From NCBI RefSeq assembly GCF_040796495.1, contig NZ_JBFNQN010000009.1:62001-126000 (forward strand): a stretch of DNA of 64,000 bases, written 5' to 3'. The notes below the pieces were generated by a model. It did no database searches. It was not told the origin of the DNA and was given only the letters and a program-made list of their open reading frames with translations. The translations under genes and the position numbers were made by a program. Source of the DNA: Kineococcus endophyticus. GTDB lineage: Bacteria; Actinomycetota; Actinomycetes; Actinomycetales; Kineococcaceae. This document shows positions 8,986 to 16,694 of the stretch, piece after piece (positions within the stretch are counted from its first letter, which is position 1; each line of letters opens with the position of its first letter).

Positions 8986-9772
8986 AGGACACCTCCGCCT
9001 GCGCGCGGTCGAGGTCGGCGCGCCAGCCGGTCGCGGCGAGCCGGCCGGTGAACCAGTCGAGGTAGGCCCGGCGCACGGCGGCCCCGTCGTCGAACCCCGG
9101 TTCGTCGTCCACCCACTCCGGTGGCACGGCGTCGACGGCCGCGGCGAGCACGTCCGGGGTGAGGGCGCCGGCGCACGCGGCGTCCACCGCGCCGAGGGGC
9201 GCCGCCGAGCGCAGCAGCAGGTGGTCCTCGACGTGCCGCAGCGGCCGGTCGACGCTGGCGGCGGCCCGCGCCCAGTCGTGGTGGAAGTACAGGGCCGCGC
9301 CGTGGTCGATGAGCCACGGCCGACCGCCCCACCACAGCGCGTTGGGGTTGCGCCAGGAGCGGTCGACGTTGAGGACGAAGGCGTCGAACCACAGCACCCT
9401 CGCGGCCCAGTCCGCCTCGACCGGGTCCACGGCCGGGTCGAAGGACAGCGCGCCGGGCAGGAAGTCCATCCCGAGGTTGGCCCCCGGGGACCGCAGCAGC
9501 AGGTCCTGCACCTCCTCGTCCGGTTCCCCGCGCCCGATGACGGGGTCGACGTCGGCCACGACGAGCTCGGGGACGTCGAGACCGAGGGCGCCCGCGAGCG
9601 CCGCGGCCAGGACCTCGGCGACGAGCACGCGCCGCCCCTGTCCGGCGCCGTGGAACTTCACGACGTAGGTGCCGTCGTCGTCGGCCTCGCACAGGCCCGG
9701 CATGCTCCCGCCCTCGCGCAGCGGGGTGACGTAGCGGGTGGCGGTGACACGGCGCAGAGCAGGGCGGAGCAC
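8978..9772 (-). CDS. HipA-like kinase
   Basis: A 264-residue protein with a HipA-like kinase core: YVVKFHGAG (ATP-binding strand with Lys), VLNVDRSWRNPNALWW (catalytic loop, with Asp and Asn) and PWLIDHGAALYF (metal-binding Asp of the DFG-like motif). It lacks the separate N-terminal HipA domain, so it is the short stand-alone type. The substrate is unknown. GTG 9772 has AGGA about eight bases upstream. It forms a two-gene operon with DUF3037. It could act as a toxin-like or regulatory kinase; there is no HipB-like DNA-binding partner here. Confidence 0.78.
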   Translation of the reverse strand: MLRPALRRVTATRYVTPLREGGSMPGLCEADDDGTYVVKFHGAGQGRRVLVAEVLAAALAGALGLDVPELVVADVDPVIGRGEPDEEVQDLLLRSPGANLGMDFLPGALSFDPAVDPVEADWAARVLWFDAFVLNVDRSWRNPNALWWGGRPWLIDHGAALYFHHDWARAAASVDRPLRHVEDHLLLRSAAPLGAVDAACAGALTPDVLAAAVDAVPPEWVDDEPGFDDGAAVRRAYLDWFTGRLAATGWRADLDRAQAEVSCG

Positions 9773-9890
9773 GCAGGCATCCTGCCAGCCGGGGGCACCG
9801 ACGGCGGGACCAGCGGATCTTCGCAGTTCCCCCCCACGGCTCCGGGCCGGCCCCCAGGACTCTCCCAGCCTGCGCGCGCACACTGGGCGG

Positions 9891-10610
9891 GTGAGATCCG
9901 CTGGTGCTGCGCCGGAAGCCCGTCTCCTGGTCGTCGACGACGAACCGAGCATCCGCGAACTGCTGGCCACGAGCCTGCGCTTCGCCGGGTTCGAGGTCGC
10001 CTCGGCCGCCGACGGCGCCGAGGCCCTGAAGCTGGCGGAGGACTTCCGCCCGGACCTCGTCGTGCTGGACGTCATGCTGCCGGACCTCGACGGTTTCACG
10101 GTGACGCGCAAGCTGCGCGAGCGCGGCCGGGCCATGCCGGTGCTGTTCCTCACCGCCCGCGACGACACCGCCGACAAGGTCGCCGGGCTCACGGTGGGCG
10201 GCGACGACTACGTCACCAAGCCGTTCAGCCTCGAGGAGGTCGTGGCCCGCATCCGCGCGGTGCTGCGGCGCACCGGGGCGGCGGCCGGCCCGGACACGGG
10301 CCGGCTCGTCTTCCACGACCTGGAGCTGGAGGAGGACTCCCACGAGGTCCGCCGCGGCGGCCGGGAGGTGGAGCTGTCCCCCACCGAGTTCAAGCTGCTG
10401 CGCTACCTCATGCTCAACCCGAACCGGGTGCTGTCGAAGGCGCAGATCCTCGACCACGTGTGGGACTACGACTTCAACGGCGAGGCCGGGATCGTGGAGT
10501 CCTACATCTCCTACCTGCGCCGCAAGCTCGACACCGAGGGCCTTGAACCGCTGATCCACACCAAGCGGGGCGTGGGCTACGTGCTCCGGGTCCCGCAGTC
10601 GGTGGGATGA
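9891..10610 (+). CDS. OmpR/PhoB-family response regulator (MprA/TrcR-like)
   Basis: A 239-residue regulator. The receiver domain (residues 12-125) has acidic Asp16/Asp17, phospho-acceptor Asp60 (VVLDVMLPD) and the VTKPF lysine. The C-terminal winged helix contains ELSPTEFKLLRYLMLNPNRVLS and the recognition region ESYISYLRRKLD. GTG 9891 is only six bases after a CACACT box, so the mRNA may be leaderless. It overlaps the histidine kinase by ATGA. Together with the downstream kinase and PDZ protease it resembles the mycobacterial mprA-mprB-pepD envelope-stress arrangement. Confidence 0.9.
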   Translation: MRSAGAAPEARLLVVDDEPSIRELLATSLRFAGFEVASAADGAEALKLAEDFRPDLVVLDVMLPDLDGFTVTRKLRERGRAMPVLFLTARDDTADKVAGLTVGGDDYVTKPFSLEEVVARIRAVLRRTGAAAGPDTGRLVFHDLELEEDSHEVRRGGREVELSPTEFKLLRYLMLNPNRVLSKAQILDHVWDYDFNGEAGIVESYISYLRRKLDTEGLEPLIHTKRGVGYVLRVPQSVG

Positions 10611-12187
10611 CCCGCGCCGGGACGCGCCTGCGGGCCGTCCGGACGCGGATCGCGGCCGCCGAGGACCGGCTGCCGCTCCAGGCGCGGCTGCTCGTCATCG
10701 TCGTCGTGCTGCTGTTCATGGCGATGACCCTGACGAGCCTGGTGTCCCTGACGCTGCTGCAGCAGAACCTGCGCAACCAGGTCGACACCGAGCTGCTGGT
10801 GCGGGGGAAGGCGACCGCGCAGCAGGCCTTCGCCACCTTCAACCAGGAGGCCGAGCGCAACCTCCTGCTCTCGGACTACTACGTCGTCTACACCGGCCTC
10901 GACGGCTCCGACCCCTACCCGGTGTGCGCGCGGTCGCAGGACGCCCAGGAGTGCCCGAAGGCGCCCGCGCTGCCGACGCTGACGTCGGCGTACGTGACGG
11001 CGCACGAGGGGCACCCCTTCACCGTGGCCGACTCCGACGACGGTGACCCCTGGCGGGTGCTGGTCTTCCCGGCCCGCGTCGAGGGGACCGACCGCGGGGT
11101 GAACATCGCCGTCGCGCTGCCCCTGACGGGGACCACCCGCACGGTGTCGGACTTCCGCACGATCGCCTTCGCCGTGTCCGCCGGCGTGCTCGTGCTGGGC
11201 GCCTTCTTCGCGGTCCTGGCGATCCGGCGCAGCTTCCGCCCGCTGGACGACATCGAGCGCACGGCGTCGGCCATCGCGGGCGGCGACCTGTCGCAGCGGG
11301 TGCCGGACGCCCCGGCGAGCACGGAGATCGGGCGGCTCTCGACGGCCCTGAACACGATGCTGTCCCAGATCGAGACGTCCTTCCGCGCGCAGGAGCGCTC
11401 CGAGGAGCAGATGCGCCGGTTCGTCGCCGACGCCAGCCACGAGCTGCGGACCCCGCTGGCGGCCATCCGCGGGTTCGCCGAGCTGTACCGCCAGGGCGCG
11501 GTCCGCGAGCCCGACGACGTGGCGCACGTCATGGGCCGCATCGAGGGCGAGTCCACCCGGCTCGGCCGGCTCGTGGAGGACCTGCTGGCCCTGGCTCGCC
11601 TCGACGAGGCCCAGCGGGCCCGCACGGCGCGCCGGGAACCGGTGGACCTGGTCGTGGTGGCCTCCGACGCCGTCCACGACGCCCGGGCGCTCGCCCCCGA
11701 CCGCACCGTCCGGCTCACGGGTCTGCGGCCGGACGAGGGGCCGGGGTCGGCCGTGGTCGTCGCCGACGAGGCGGGCATGCGCCAGGTGCTGACCAACCTG
11801 CTGGCCAACGCGGTCCACCACACCCCCGCCGGGACGGCCGTGGAGGTCGCGGTCGGCCGGGCCGCGGGCCCGTCGGGGCCCGAGTGCGTCGTCGAGGTGC
11901 GCGACCACGGTCCCGGGCTCACCCCCGACCAGGCGGACAAGGTGTTCGAGCGGTTCTACCGCGTCGACTCCTCACGCCGCCGCGGCACGGGTGGGGGCTC
12001 CGGGTTGGGCCTGGCCATCGTCGCGACGATCGTCGACCTGCACGGCGGGACCGTCACCGTGCTGCCCACCGAGGGCGGCGGCGCGACCTTCCGGCTGCGC
12101 TTCCGCGCGGCCCCCGAGGTCGGGGGGCCGGCCCCGGTCGACGACGAGGACGACGACGACGGCCCCGCCGACCCGATTCACAGCTAG
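10607..12187 (+). CDS. Membrane sensor histidine kinase (MprB-like)
   Basis: A 526-residue kinase. TM1 is around residues 25-50, then an extracytoplasmic sensor domain of ~140 residues with two cysteines (VCARSQDAQECP), TM2 around 185-207 and a HAMP domain. HisKA has the H-box DASHELRTPLAAIRG (His278). The HATPase domain has N-box NLLANAVHHTP, G1 DHGPGL and G2 GGGSGLGLAIV. The C-terminus is a short acidic tail. It starts inside the response regulator stop (ATGA), so the two are translationally coupled. It likely senses envelope damage and phosphorylates the upstream regulator. Confidence 0.93.
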   Translation: MTRAGTRLRAVRTRIAAAEDRLPLQARLLVIVVVLLFMAMTLTSLVSLTLLQQNLRNQVDTELLVRGKATAQQAFATFNQEAERNLLLSDYYVVYTGLDGSDPYPVCARSQDAQECPKAPALPTLTSAYVTAHEGHPFTVADSDDGDPWRVLVFPARVEGTDRGVNIAVALPLTGTTRTVSDFRTIAFAVSAGVLVLGAFFAVLAIRRSFRPLDDIERTASAIAGGDLSQRVPDAPASTEIGRLSTALNTMLSQIETSFRAQERSEEQMRRFVADASHELRTPLAAIRGFAELYRQGAVREPDDVAHVMGRIEGESTRLGRLVEDLLALARLDEAQRARTARREPVDLVVVASDAVHDARALAPDRTVRLTGLRPDEGPGSAVVVADEAGMRQVLTNLLANAVHHTPAGTAVEVAVGRAAGPSGPECVVEVRDHGPGLTPDQADKVFERFYRVDSSRRRGTGGGSGLGLAIVATIVDLHGGTVTVLPTEGGGATFRLRFRAAPEVGGPAPVDDEDDDDGPADPIHS

Positions 12188-12282
12188 GTTCCAGCCACCT
12201 CCGGGTCCACCTGCAGCGGAGTGTCCGAACCTCGAGGAGTAGACGAACCACTCGAGACGCGACCCGCAGAGGTGAGCAGAGG

Positions 12283-13773
12283 ATGAACGGCCCCCAGCGC
12301 CCCACCACCGACGGCACCGGACACCCCACGTCCGGGGCCCTGTCCACCCAGGCCCGCGGCGGCGACGGCCAGGGGTTCGGCGGCTACGGCCGCCCCGACG
12401 ACACCGGCGCCACCCAGCCGCAGCAGCCGTGGGACTGGAACAAGGGTCCCTACGGGCAGCAGACCGACCGCTCCTACGGCGGCTACGGCCAGCAGGACCC
12501 GTGGGCCACGCCCGGTGGCCCCACCCCTCCCGGCGGTGGCGGTGACGACCACGGCGGCGGCGGGGGCGGTGGCCGGCGCGGACCGCGCCGCTCCCCCGGC
12601 TGGCTCGGGGTCGCCGGTGTCGCGATCGCCAGCGCCCTCGTGGCCAGCGTCGTGACCGTGGGTGCCGTCGGCGCCTTCGGCCAGGACTCCTCGGGCGGGT
12701 CCGGCGGCGGGACGACCTCCTCCAGCAGCTCCTCGGGCGCCCCGATCCAGGGCGTCAGCGAGACGACGGTGAACTGGCAGGCCGTCGCCAGCGCGGTCGG
12801 GCCGAGCGTCGTCTCGGTCACCGTCACCGGGCAGACCGGCGAGGCGGAGGGGTCCGGCATCGTCTACGACGCCCAGGGCTTCGTCGTCACCAACAACCAC
12901 GTCGTCTCCGGCCTCGGCCAGGGCGCGAAGATCACGGTGACGTTGAACGACGGCCGGGAGTACCAGGCGACCATCAAGGGCACCGACCCCGCAACCGACC
13001 TCGCCGTCATCCAGCTCACGAACCCGCCGAGCGACCTCAAGGCCGCGACGTTCGCGGACTCCGACGACGTGGTCGCCGGCCAGGCCGTCATGGCCCTGGG
13101 GAACCCGCTCGGCCTGTCCGGCAGCGCCACGACGGGCATCGTGTCGGCCATCAACCGGCCGGTCATCACCCAGACCGAGGAGCAGTCGCAGTCGCAGGAC
13201 CCGTTCGGCCAGTTCGGCGGCGGTCAGCAGCAGCAGCAGACGACCGCGGAGACCGCCGCGACCAACGCCATCCAGACCGACGCGGCCATCAACCCCGGCA
13301 ACTCCGGAGGCGCGCTGCTGGACTCCTCGGGCAAGGTCATCGGGATCAACTCCTCGATCGCCTCGCTGAGCTCGTCCTCGTCCTCCTCCCAGTCGGGCAG
13401 CATCGGCCTCGGGTTCGCGATCCCGTCCAACGAGGTGAAGATGATCGCCGACCAGCTCATCAAGACCGGTTCGGCCCAGCACGCCTGGCTCGGCGTGAGC
13501 ATGTCCGAGCAGGCCGCGACGGCCACCGTCGGGGACGTGTCCCGCCAGGGCGCCCAGGTCGCCGACGTCTCGAGCGGGTCGCCCGCCGCGCAGGCCGGAC
13601 TGAAGGCCGGCGACATCATCACCGCCGTCGACGGTGTGACCGTCGACGGCGCCGACTCGCTCACCGCAGCGATCCGCGGCAAGGCCGTGGACAGCCAGGT
13701 GAAGCTCACCGTCGTCCGGGACGGCGCCGAGCAGACGCTCACGGCGACGCTCACGGCGCGCGCGGAGAACTGA
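12283..13773 (+). CDS. Membrane-anchored HtrA/PepD-like serine protease with PDZ domain
   Basis: A 496-residue protease. A Gly/Gln/Pro-rich cytosolic arm (1-104) leads to one TM segment (about 106-130) and then a trypsin-like domain with triad His206 (NNHVVSG), Asp239 (DPATDLAVIQL) and Ser341 (NPGNSGGALL). A C-terminal PDZ domain spans about 400-490 (GSPAAQAGLKAGDIITAVDG). A Ser/Gln-rich insert (about 300-325) precedes the serine. It would degrade or refold damaged extracytoplasmic proteins. ATG 12283 has AGAGGTGA upstream. It follows the two-component pair by 95 bases, as pepD follows mprAB in mycobacteria. Confidence 0.93.
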   Translation: MNGPQRPTTDGTGHPTSGALSTQARGGDGQGFGGYGRPDDTGATQPQQPWDWNKGPYGQQTDRSYGGYGQQDPWATPGGPTPPGGGGDDHGGGGGGGRRGPRRSPGWLGVAGVAIASALVASVVTVGAVGAFGQDSSGGSGGGTTSSSSSSGAPIQGVSETTVNWQAVASAVGPSVVSVTVTGQTGEAEGSGIVYDAQGFVVTNNHVVSGLGQGAKITVTLNDGREYQATIKGTDPATDLAVIQLTNPPSDLKAATFADSDDVVAGQAVMALGNPLGLSGSATTGIVSAINRPVITQTEEQSQSQDPFGQFGGGQQQQQTTAETAATNAIQTDAAINPGNSGGALLDSSGKVIGINSSIASLSSSSSSSQSGSIGLGFAIPSNEVKMIADQLIKTGSAQHAWLGVSMSEQAATATVGDVSRQGAQVADVSSGSPAAQAGLKAGDIITAVDGVTVDGADSLTAAIRGKAVDSQVKLTVVRDGAEQTLTATLTARAEN

Positions 13774-13803
13774 CCCGGTCCCCCCACCGGGTCCTCCCGC
13801 CGA

Positions 13804-13835
13804 GACCCCCGTCCCTCCAGCCAGGGGCGGGGGTC
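13804..13835. terminator. 13-bp hairpin after the HtrA-like gene
   Basis: Arms 13804-13816 and 13823-13835 pair with one G-T wobble around a six-base loop. It lies between the protease stop and the convergent DUF4031 gene. Confidence 0.7.
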
Positions 13836-13857
13836 CTCGCGTCCGGGCGGACGGCGA

Positions 13858-14430
13858 TCAGTCCGGCCGCAGCAGGGGGGCCCACCACGCGGTCGGCAGT
13901 GGACCGTCCGGCACGTCGAGGACGACGAGCCCGTCGTGCTCGAGCCGCACGCCCGCGTCCGACCGGGACCACCGGCGGCGGAAGCCGACCACGGACGCGG
14001 CCAAGGGCGCGGTGAGGAGGTCCAGCACGGGCAGGTCGCCGTCGTCCAGGACCAGCCGACCCCGTACGGTCCGCGCGACGCGGTGAGTGCCGTGGGGTGC
14101 GGGGACGCGCCGGGAGCGGACGACGTCGACGCGCTCGCCCGCGACGACGCCGGAGTGCACGACCTTCTCCCCCCGGCGCTTGGGGGTGCGCAGACCGGCG
14201 GCACGCACCCGCGCCAGCAGTTCGCGGGTGGTGACGAGTTCGGCGCCGAGGGCGACCGCCTCGGGGACGCGGTCGGCGGGGACGTCGTAGTGGTCGCCCT
14301 CGAAGGCGCGGCGCGGGACGCCGAGCCGGCGGGCGAAGGCGTGCAGCTCCTCCGGCGAGGTGTCGCTGGCCAGGTGCGACCACCACGTGCCGTGCGCGGG
14401 GATGCGCGCTGCGTCGACCAGGACGCTCAC
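13858..14430 (-). CDS. DUF4031-domain protein
   Basis: 190 residues. The first ~90 residues match the DUF4031 pattern (SVLVDAARIPAHGTWWSHL, FARRLGVPRRAFEGDHYDVP), a small domain of unknown function. The second half (about 95-190), with HRVARTVRGRLVLDDGDLP and a C-terminal WWAPLLRPD, is not a domain I recognise. Start is GTG 14430, followed by SVLVD, where the domain begins. It converges on the HtrA-like gene and diverges from the WXG100 gene. Confidence 0.65.
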   Translation of the reverse strand: MSVLVDAARIPAHGTWWSHLASDTSPEELHAFARRLGVPRRAFEGDHYDVPADRVPEAVALGAELVTTRELLARVRAAGLRTPKRRGEKVVHSGVVAGERVDVVRSRRVPAPHGTHRVARTVRGRLVLDDGDLPVLDLLTAPLAASVVGFRRRWSRSDAGVRLEHDGLVVLDVPDGPLPTAWWAPLLRPD

Positions 14431-14598
14431 GCGCAGGTCGTCCCGGGCTCCACAGGCCCCTGAGCGCCGACCGGGACCCGGTCCCTGTGGACGGTCGCGG
14501 GGTCCGTCGGTGCCACCGCCCTACGTTCGTCGGGAACCGGGGAGCCCGGTCCAGGAGCACGCACCGCGGGGGTCCGCGGGGCGAGGGAGGAGTCCATC

Positions 14599-14889
14599 AT
14601 GTCCCGGTTCGAGGTCGACAGCGCCCGCGTGGAGCAGGCGAGCACCGCGGTGGCCGCGTCCGCGACCAACCTGGCCGCCGAGGTCGACGGCATGATGCGG
14701 CACCTGCTCGACCTGGAGTCGTGCTGGAAGGGTCAGGCGGCCAGCGGGTTCCAGGCCCTGTCGGCGCAGTGGCGCGTCACCCAGGACCGCGTGCGCACCT
14801 CGCTGGAGGACATCCAGCGGGCCCTGGCGCAGGCCGGTCGTCAGTACGCGGACGTGGAATCGGCCAACGCCCGGATGTTCGCCTCCTGA
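14599..14889 (+). CDS. WXG100 family protein (ESX/type VII substrate type)
   Basis: A 96-residue helical-hairpin protein. It has SCWKGQAASGF with the central Trp-x-Gly turn and a C-terminal helix with QYADVESANARMF, close to the YxxxD/E secretion signal. Such proteins are exported by ESX systems as dimers. ATG 14599 has AGGGAGGAG eight bases upstream, and TACGTT at 14522-14527 is a candidate -10. No ESX machinery or partner gene is in the window, so it is an orphan here. It is followed by a perfect 16-bp terminator hairpin. Confidence 0.9.
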   Translation: MSRFEVDSARVEQASTAVAASATNLAAEVDGMMRHLLDLESCWKGQAASGFQALSAQWRVTQDRVRTSLEDIQRALAQAGRQYADVESANARMFAS

Positions 14890-14910
14890 GGGGTCGCCGT
14901 CCCCGGACGG

Positions 14911-14946
14911 ACGTGGGCCCCGCGCCGGGTGGCGCGGGGCCCACGT
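14911..14946. terminator. Perfect 16-bp hairpin after the WXG100 gene
   Basis: Arms 14911-14926 and 14931-14946 are exact complements (acgtgggccccgcgcc) around a GGGT loop. It is placed between the WXG100 stop and the small convergent gene ending at 14979. Confidence 0.85.
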
Positions 14947-14978
14947 CGGAGCCAGGCTCAGGGCCCGGCCGTCCAAGC

Positions 14979-15128
14979 TCAGGCGGCTCGCGAGAGCGGG
15001 GCGTGCGACCCGGGGATGCTCCAGCGCATCTCCAGGTGCGGGCGGCCCGACGCGTCGCGGACCATGACCCAGTGCACGGCGGGCTTCGCCGTCGCCTGGT
15101 CCGCGGCCTTCGTCTTGATGTCGATCAT
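14979..15128 (-). CDS. 49-residue small protein, conserved-looking, unknown function
   Basis: A short open frame below usual gene-calling cutoffs: MIDIKTKAADQATAKPAV..., with a middle segment HWVMVRDASGRPHLEMRW and a C-terminal IPGSHAPLSRAA. A near-perfect Shine-Dalgarno AGGAGG lies six bases before ATG 15128, and TAAGGT (minus strand, 15156-15161) is a candidate -10. There are no membrane segments or cysteines; the protein is basic. The strong ribosome site and Trp/Met-bearing, non-repetitive core argue that it is real. I do not recognise a family. It diverges from moaA across a region rich in TTCAC/GTGAA motifs. Confidence 0.72.
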   Translation of the reverse strand: MIDIKTKAADQATAKPAVHWVMVRDASGRPHLEMRWSIPGSHAPLSRAA

Positions 15129-15140
15129 GTGCCACCTCCT

Positions 15141-15162
15141 GTTCATCTGCAGTTCACCTTAG
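15141..15162 (+). promoter_or_regulatory. PHO-box-like 11-bp direct repeats
   Basis: GTTCATCTGCA and GTTCACCTTAG abut as two 11-base repeats with the GTTCAYC core of Streptomyces PhoP sites. The repeats overlap the candidate -10 and lie directly upstream of the ribosome site of the 49-residue gene. The dyad GTTCAC/GTGAAC is formed with 15170-15175. Confidence 0.45.
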
Positions 15163-15261
15163 CGGATGTGAACCACTTCGGAGCAACTCCTGACGCGCTT
15201 CACACGATGTGACCAACGGCACACGGTCCGCCGCGATGCGGAACCGCGCCCACGATCGACC

Positions 15262-15267
15262 TACCCT
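15262..15267 (+). promoter_or_regulatory. -10 box of a leaderless moaA promoter
   Basis: TACCCT followed by six bases and then the GTG start at 15274. There is no ribosome site, so transcription and translation probably begin at the same base. Confidence 0.6.
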
Positions 15268-15273
15268 GAACCC

Positions 15274-16392
15274 GTGACGACGGTCGACCTCGGTGTCCCC
15301 CGGCTTCGGCGGCCCACCGCCGCGGACGGTGCCGTCGACGGTGCGGGGGGCCTGCCGACCGACCGGCCGGCAACCCCGGACCTCCTCGACCGCCACGGCC
15401 GCACCGCGCGCGACCTGCGGGTCTCCCTGACCGACCGCTGCAACCTGCGCTGCCACTACTGCATGCCCCCCGAGGGCCTGCCCTGGCTCGAGGGCCCGGC
15501 CGTCCTCACCGACGATGAGGTCGTCCGGCTGGTCCGGCTGGCCGTGCGCGACCTCGGCGTCCACGAGGTCCGGTTCACCGGTGGTGAACCGTTGCTGCGC
15601 AAGGGACTCGAGGACATCGTGGCGGCGACGACCCGGATGCGGACCGCCGACGGCGGTCCGGTCCGCACGTCGCTGACCACCAACGGCATCGGGCTCGCCC
15701 GCCGGGCCGCGGCGCTGGCCGCCGCCGGGCTGACGCGCGTCAACGTCTCGCTCGACACCCTGCACGCCGACCGCTTCGCCGCCATCACGCGCCGGGACCG
15801 GCACCGGGACGTGCTCGCAGGCCTCGAGGCGGCCGCCAGCGCGGGGCTGGCCCCCGTCAAGGTGAACGCCGTCCTGCTGCGCGGCACGAACGACGACGAG
15901 GCCGCGGACCTGCTCCGGTGGGCGCTCGCCGCCGGGTACCGGCTGCGCTTCATCGAGCAGATGCCGCTGGACCCGCACGGGTCGTGGCAGCGGTCGCAGA
16001 TGGTCACCGCCGACGAGATCCTCGCTGCGCTGCAACGGGAGTTCCGCCTCGTGCCGCGTCCGGGCACAGCCCGCGGCGCCGCGCCGGCCGAGACGTGGGA
16101 CGTCGTGGACGCCGACGGGACGCGCCTCGGCGACGTCGGGGTCATCGCCTCGGTCACGCGGCCCTTCTGCGGGGACTGCGACCGCACGCGTCTGACGGCC
16201 GACGGCCAGGTGCGCACGTGCCTGTTCTCCACGACGGAGACCGACCTGCGCGACGCCCTGCGCTCCGGCGCCGACGACGCGGCCATCGGGAACCTGTGGC
16301 GCACCGCGATGTGGGGCAAGCTGCCCGGCCACGACATCGACGACCCGGGCTTCCTGCACCCCACCCGGCCGATGAGCGCGATCGGCGGCTGA
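15274..16392 (+). CDS. moaA: GTP 3',8-cyclase MoaA
   Basis: A 372-residue radical-SAM enzyme for the first step of molybdenum cofactor synthesis (GTP to 3',8-cyclo-7,8-dihydro-GTP). The N-terminal [4Fe-4S] motif is CNLRCHYC (Cys56, 60, 63). The C-terminal cluster motif is FCGDCDRTRLTADGQVRTC, and the conserved Gly-Gly end is SAIGG. A ~45-residue N-terminal extension precedes the catalytic core. The start GTG 15274 follows a TACCCT box by six bases. moaD follows within 45 bases; moaE is 4.7 kb away on the other strand. Confidence 0.96.
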   Translation: MTTVDLGVPRLRRPTAADGAVDGAGGLPTDRPATPDLLDRHGRTARDLRVSLTDRCNLRCHYCMPPEGLPWLEGPAVLTDDEVVRLVRLAVRDLGVHEVRFTGGEPLLRKGLEDIVAATTRMRTADGGPVRTSLTTNGIGLARRAAALAAAGLTRVNVSLDTLHADRFAAITRRDRHRDVLAGLEAAASAGLAPVKVNAVLLRGTNDDEAADLLRWALAAGYRLRFIEQMPLDPHGSWQRSQMVTADEILAALQREFRLVPRPGTARGAAPAETWDVVDADGTRLGDVGVIASVTRPFCGDCDRTRLTADGQVRTCLFSTTETDLRDALRSGADDAAIGNLWRTAMWGKLPGHDIDDPGFLHPTRPMSAIGG

Positions 16393-16433
16393 GCGTGACC
16401 GCCCCGCAGACCCGGCAGGAAGGTGAACAGCAG

Positions 16434-16691
16434 GTGAACGAGACGGAGACGCTGGACGTGCGCTGGTTCGCGGGAGCCGCGGCCGCCGCGGGCCGGGAGG
16501 AGGAGCGGGTCCCCCTCCCCGACGGCGGCACGCTCGGCGACCTCGTCCGGGTCCTGGGCGCTCGCGGTCCCGCCCTGGCCCGCGTGCTGGCCGCGAGCAG
16601 CTTCCTCGTCGACGGGGTGGCCGCCCGCGCCGAGGACGCCCTCGCGCCCGGCACCACCCTCGACGTCCTGCCCCCGTTCGCCGGCGGCTGA
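16434..16691 (+). CDS. moaD: Molybdopterin synthase sulfur carrier subunit (MoaD/ThiS)
   Basis: An 85-residue ubiquitin-fold carrier ending in PPFAGG; the terminal Gly-Gly is thiocarboxylated to donate sulfur to MoaE. GTG 16434 has AGGTGA seven bases upstream and gives the usual family length; an in-frame GTG at 16395 would add 13 residues. It is 41 bases downstream of moaA and probably co-transcribed. Confidence 0.85.
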   Translation: MNETETLDVRWFAGAAAAAGREEERVPLPDGGTLGDLVRVLGARGPALARVLAASSFLVDGVAARAEDALAPGTTLDVLPPFAGG

Positions 16692-16694
16692 GCC

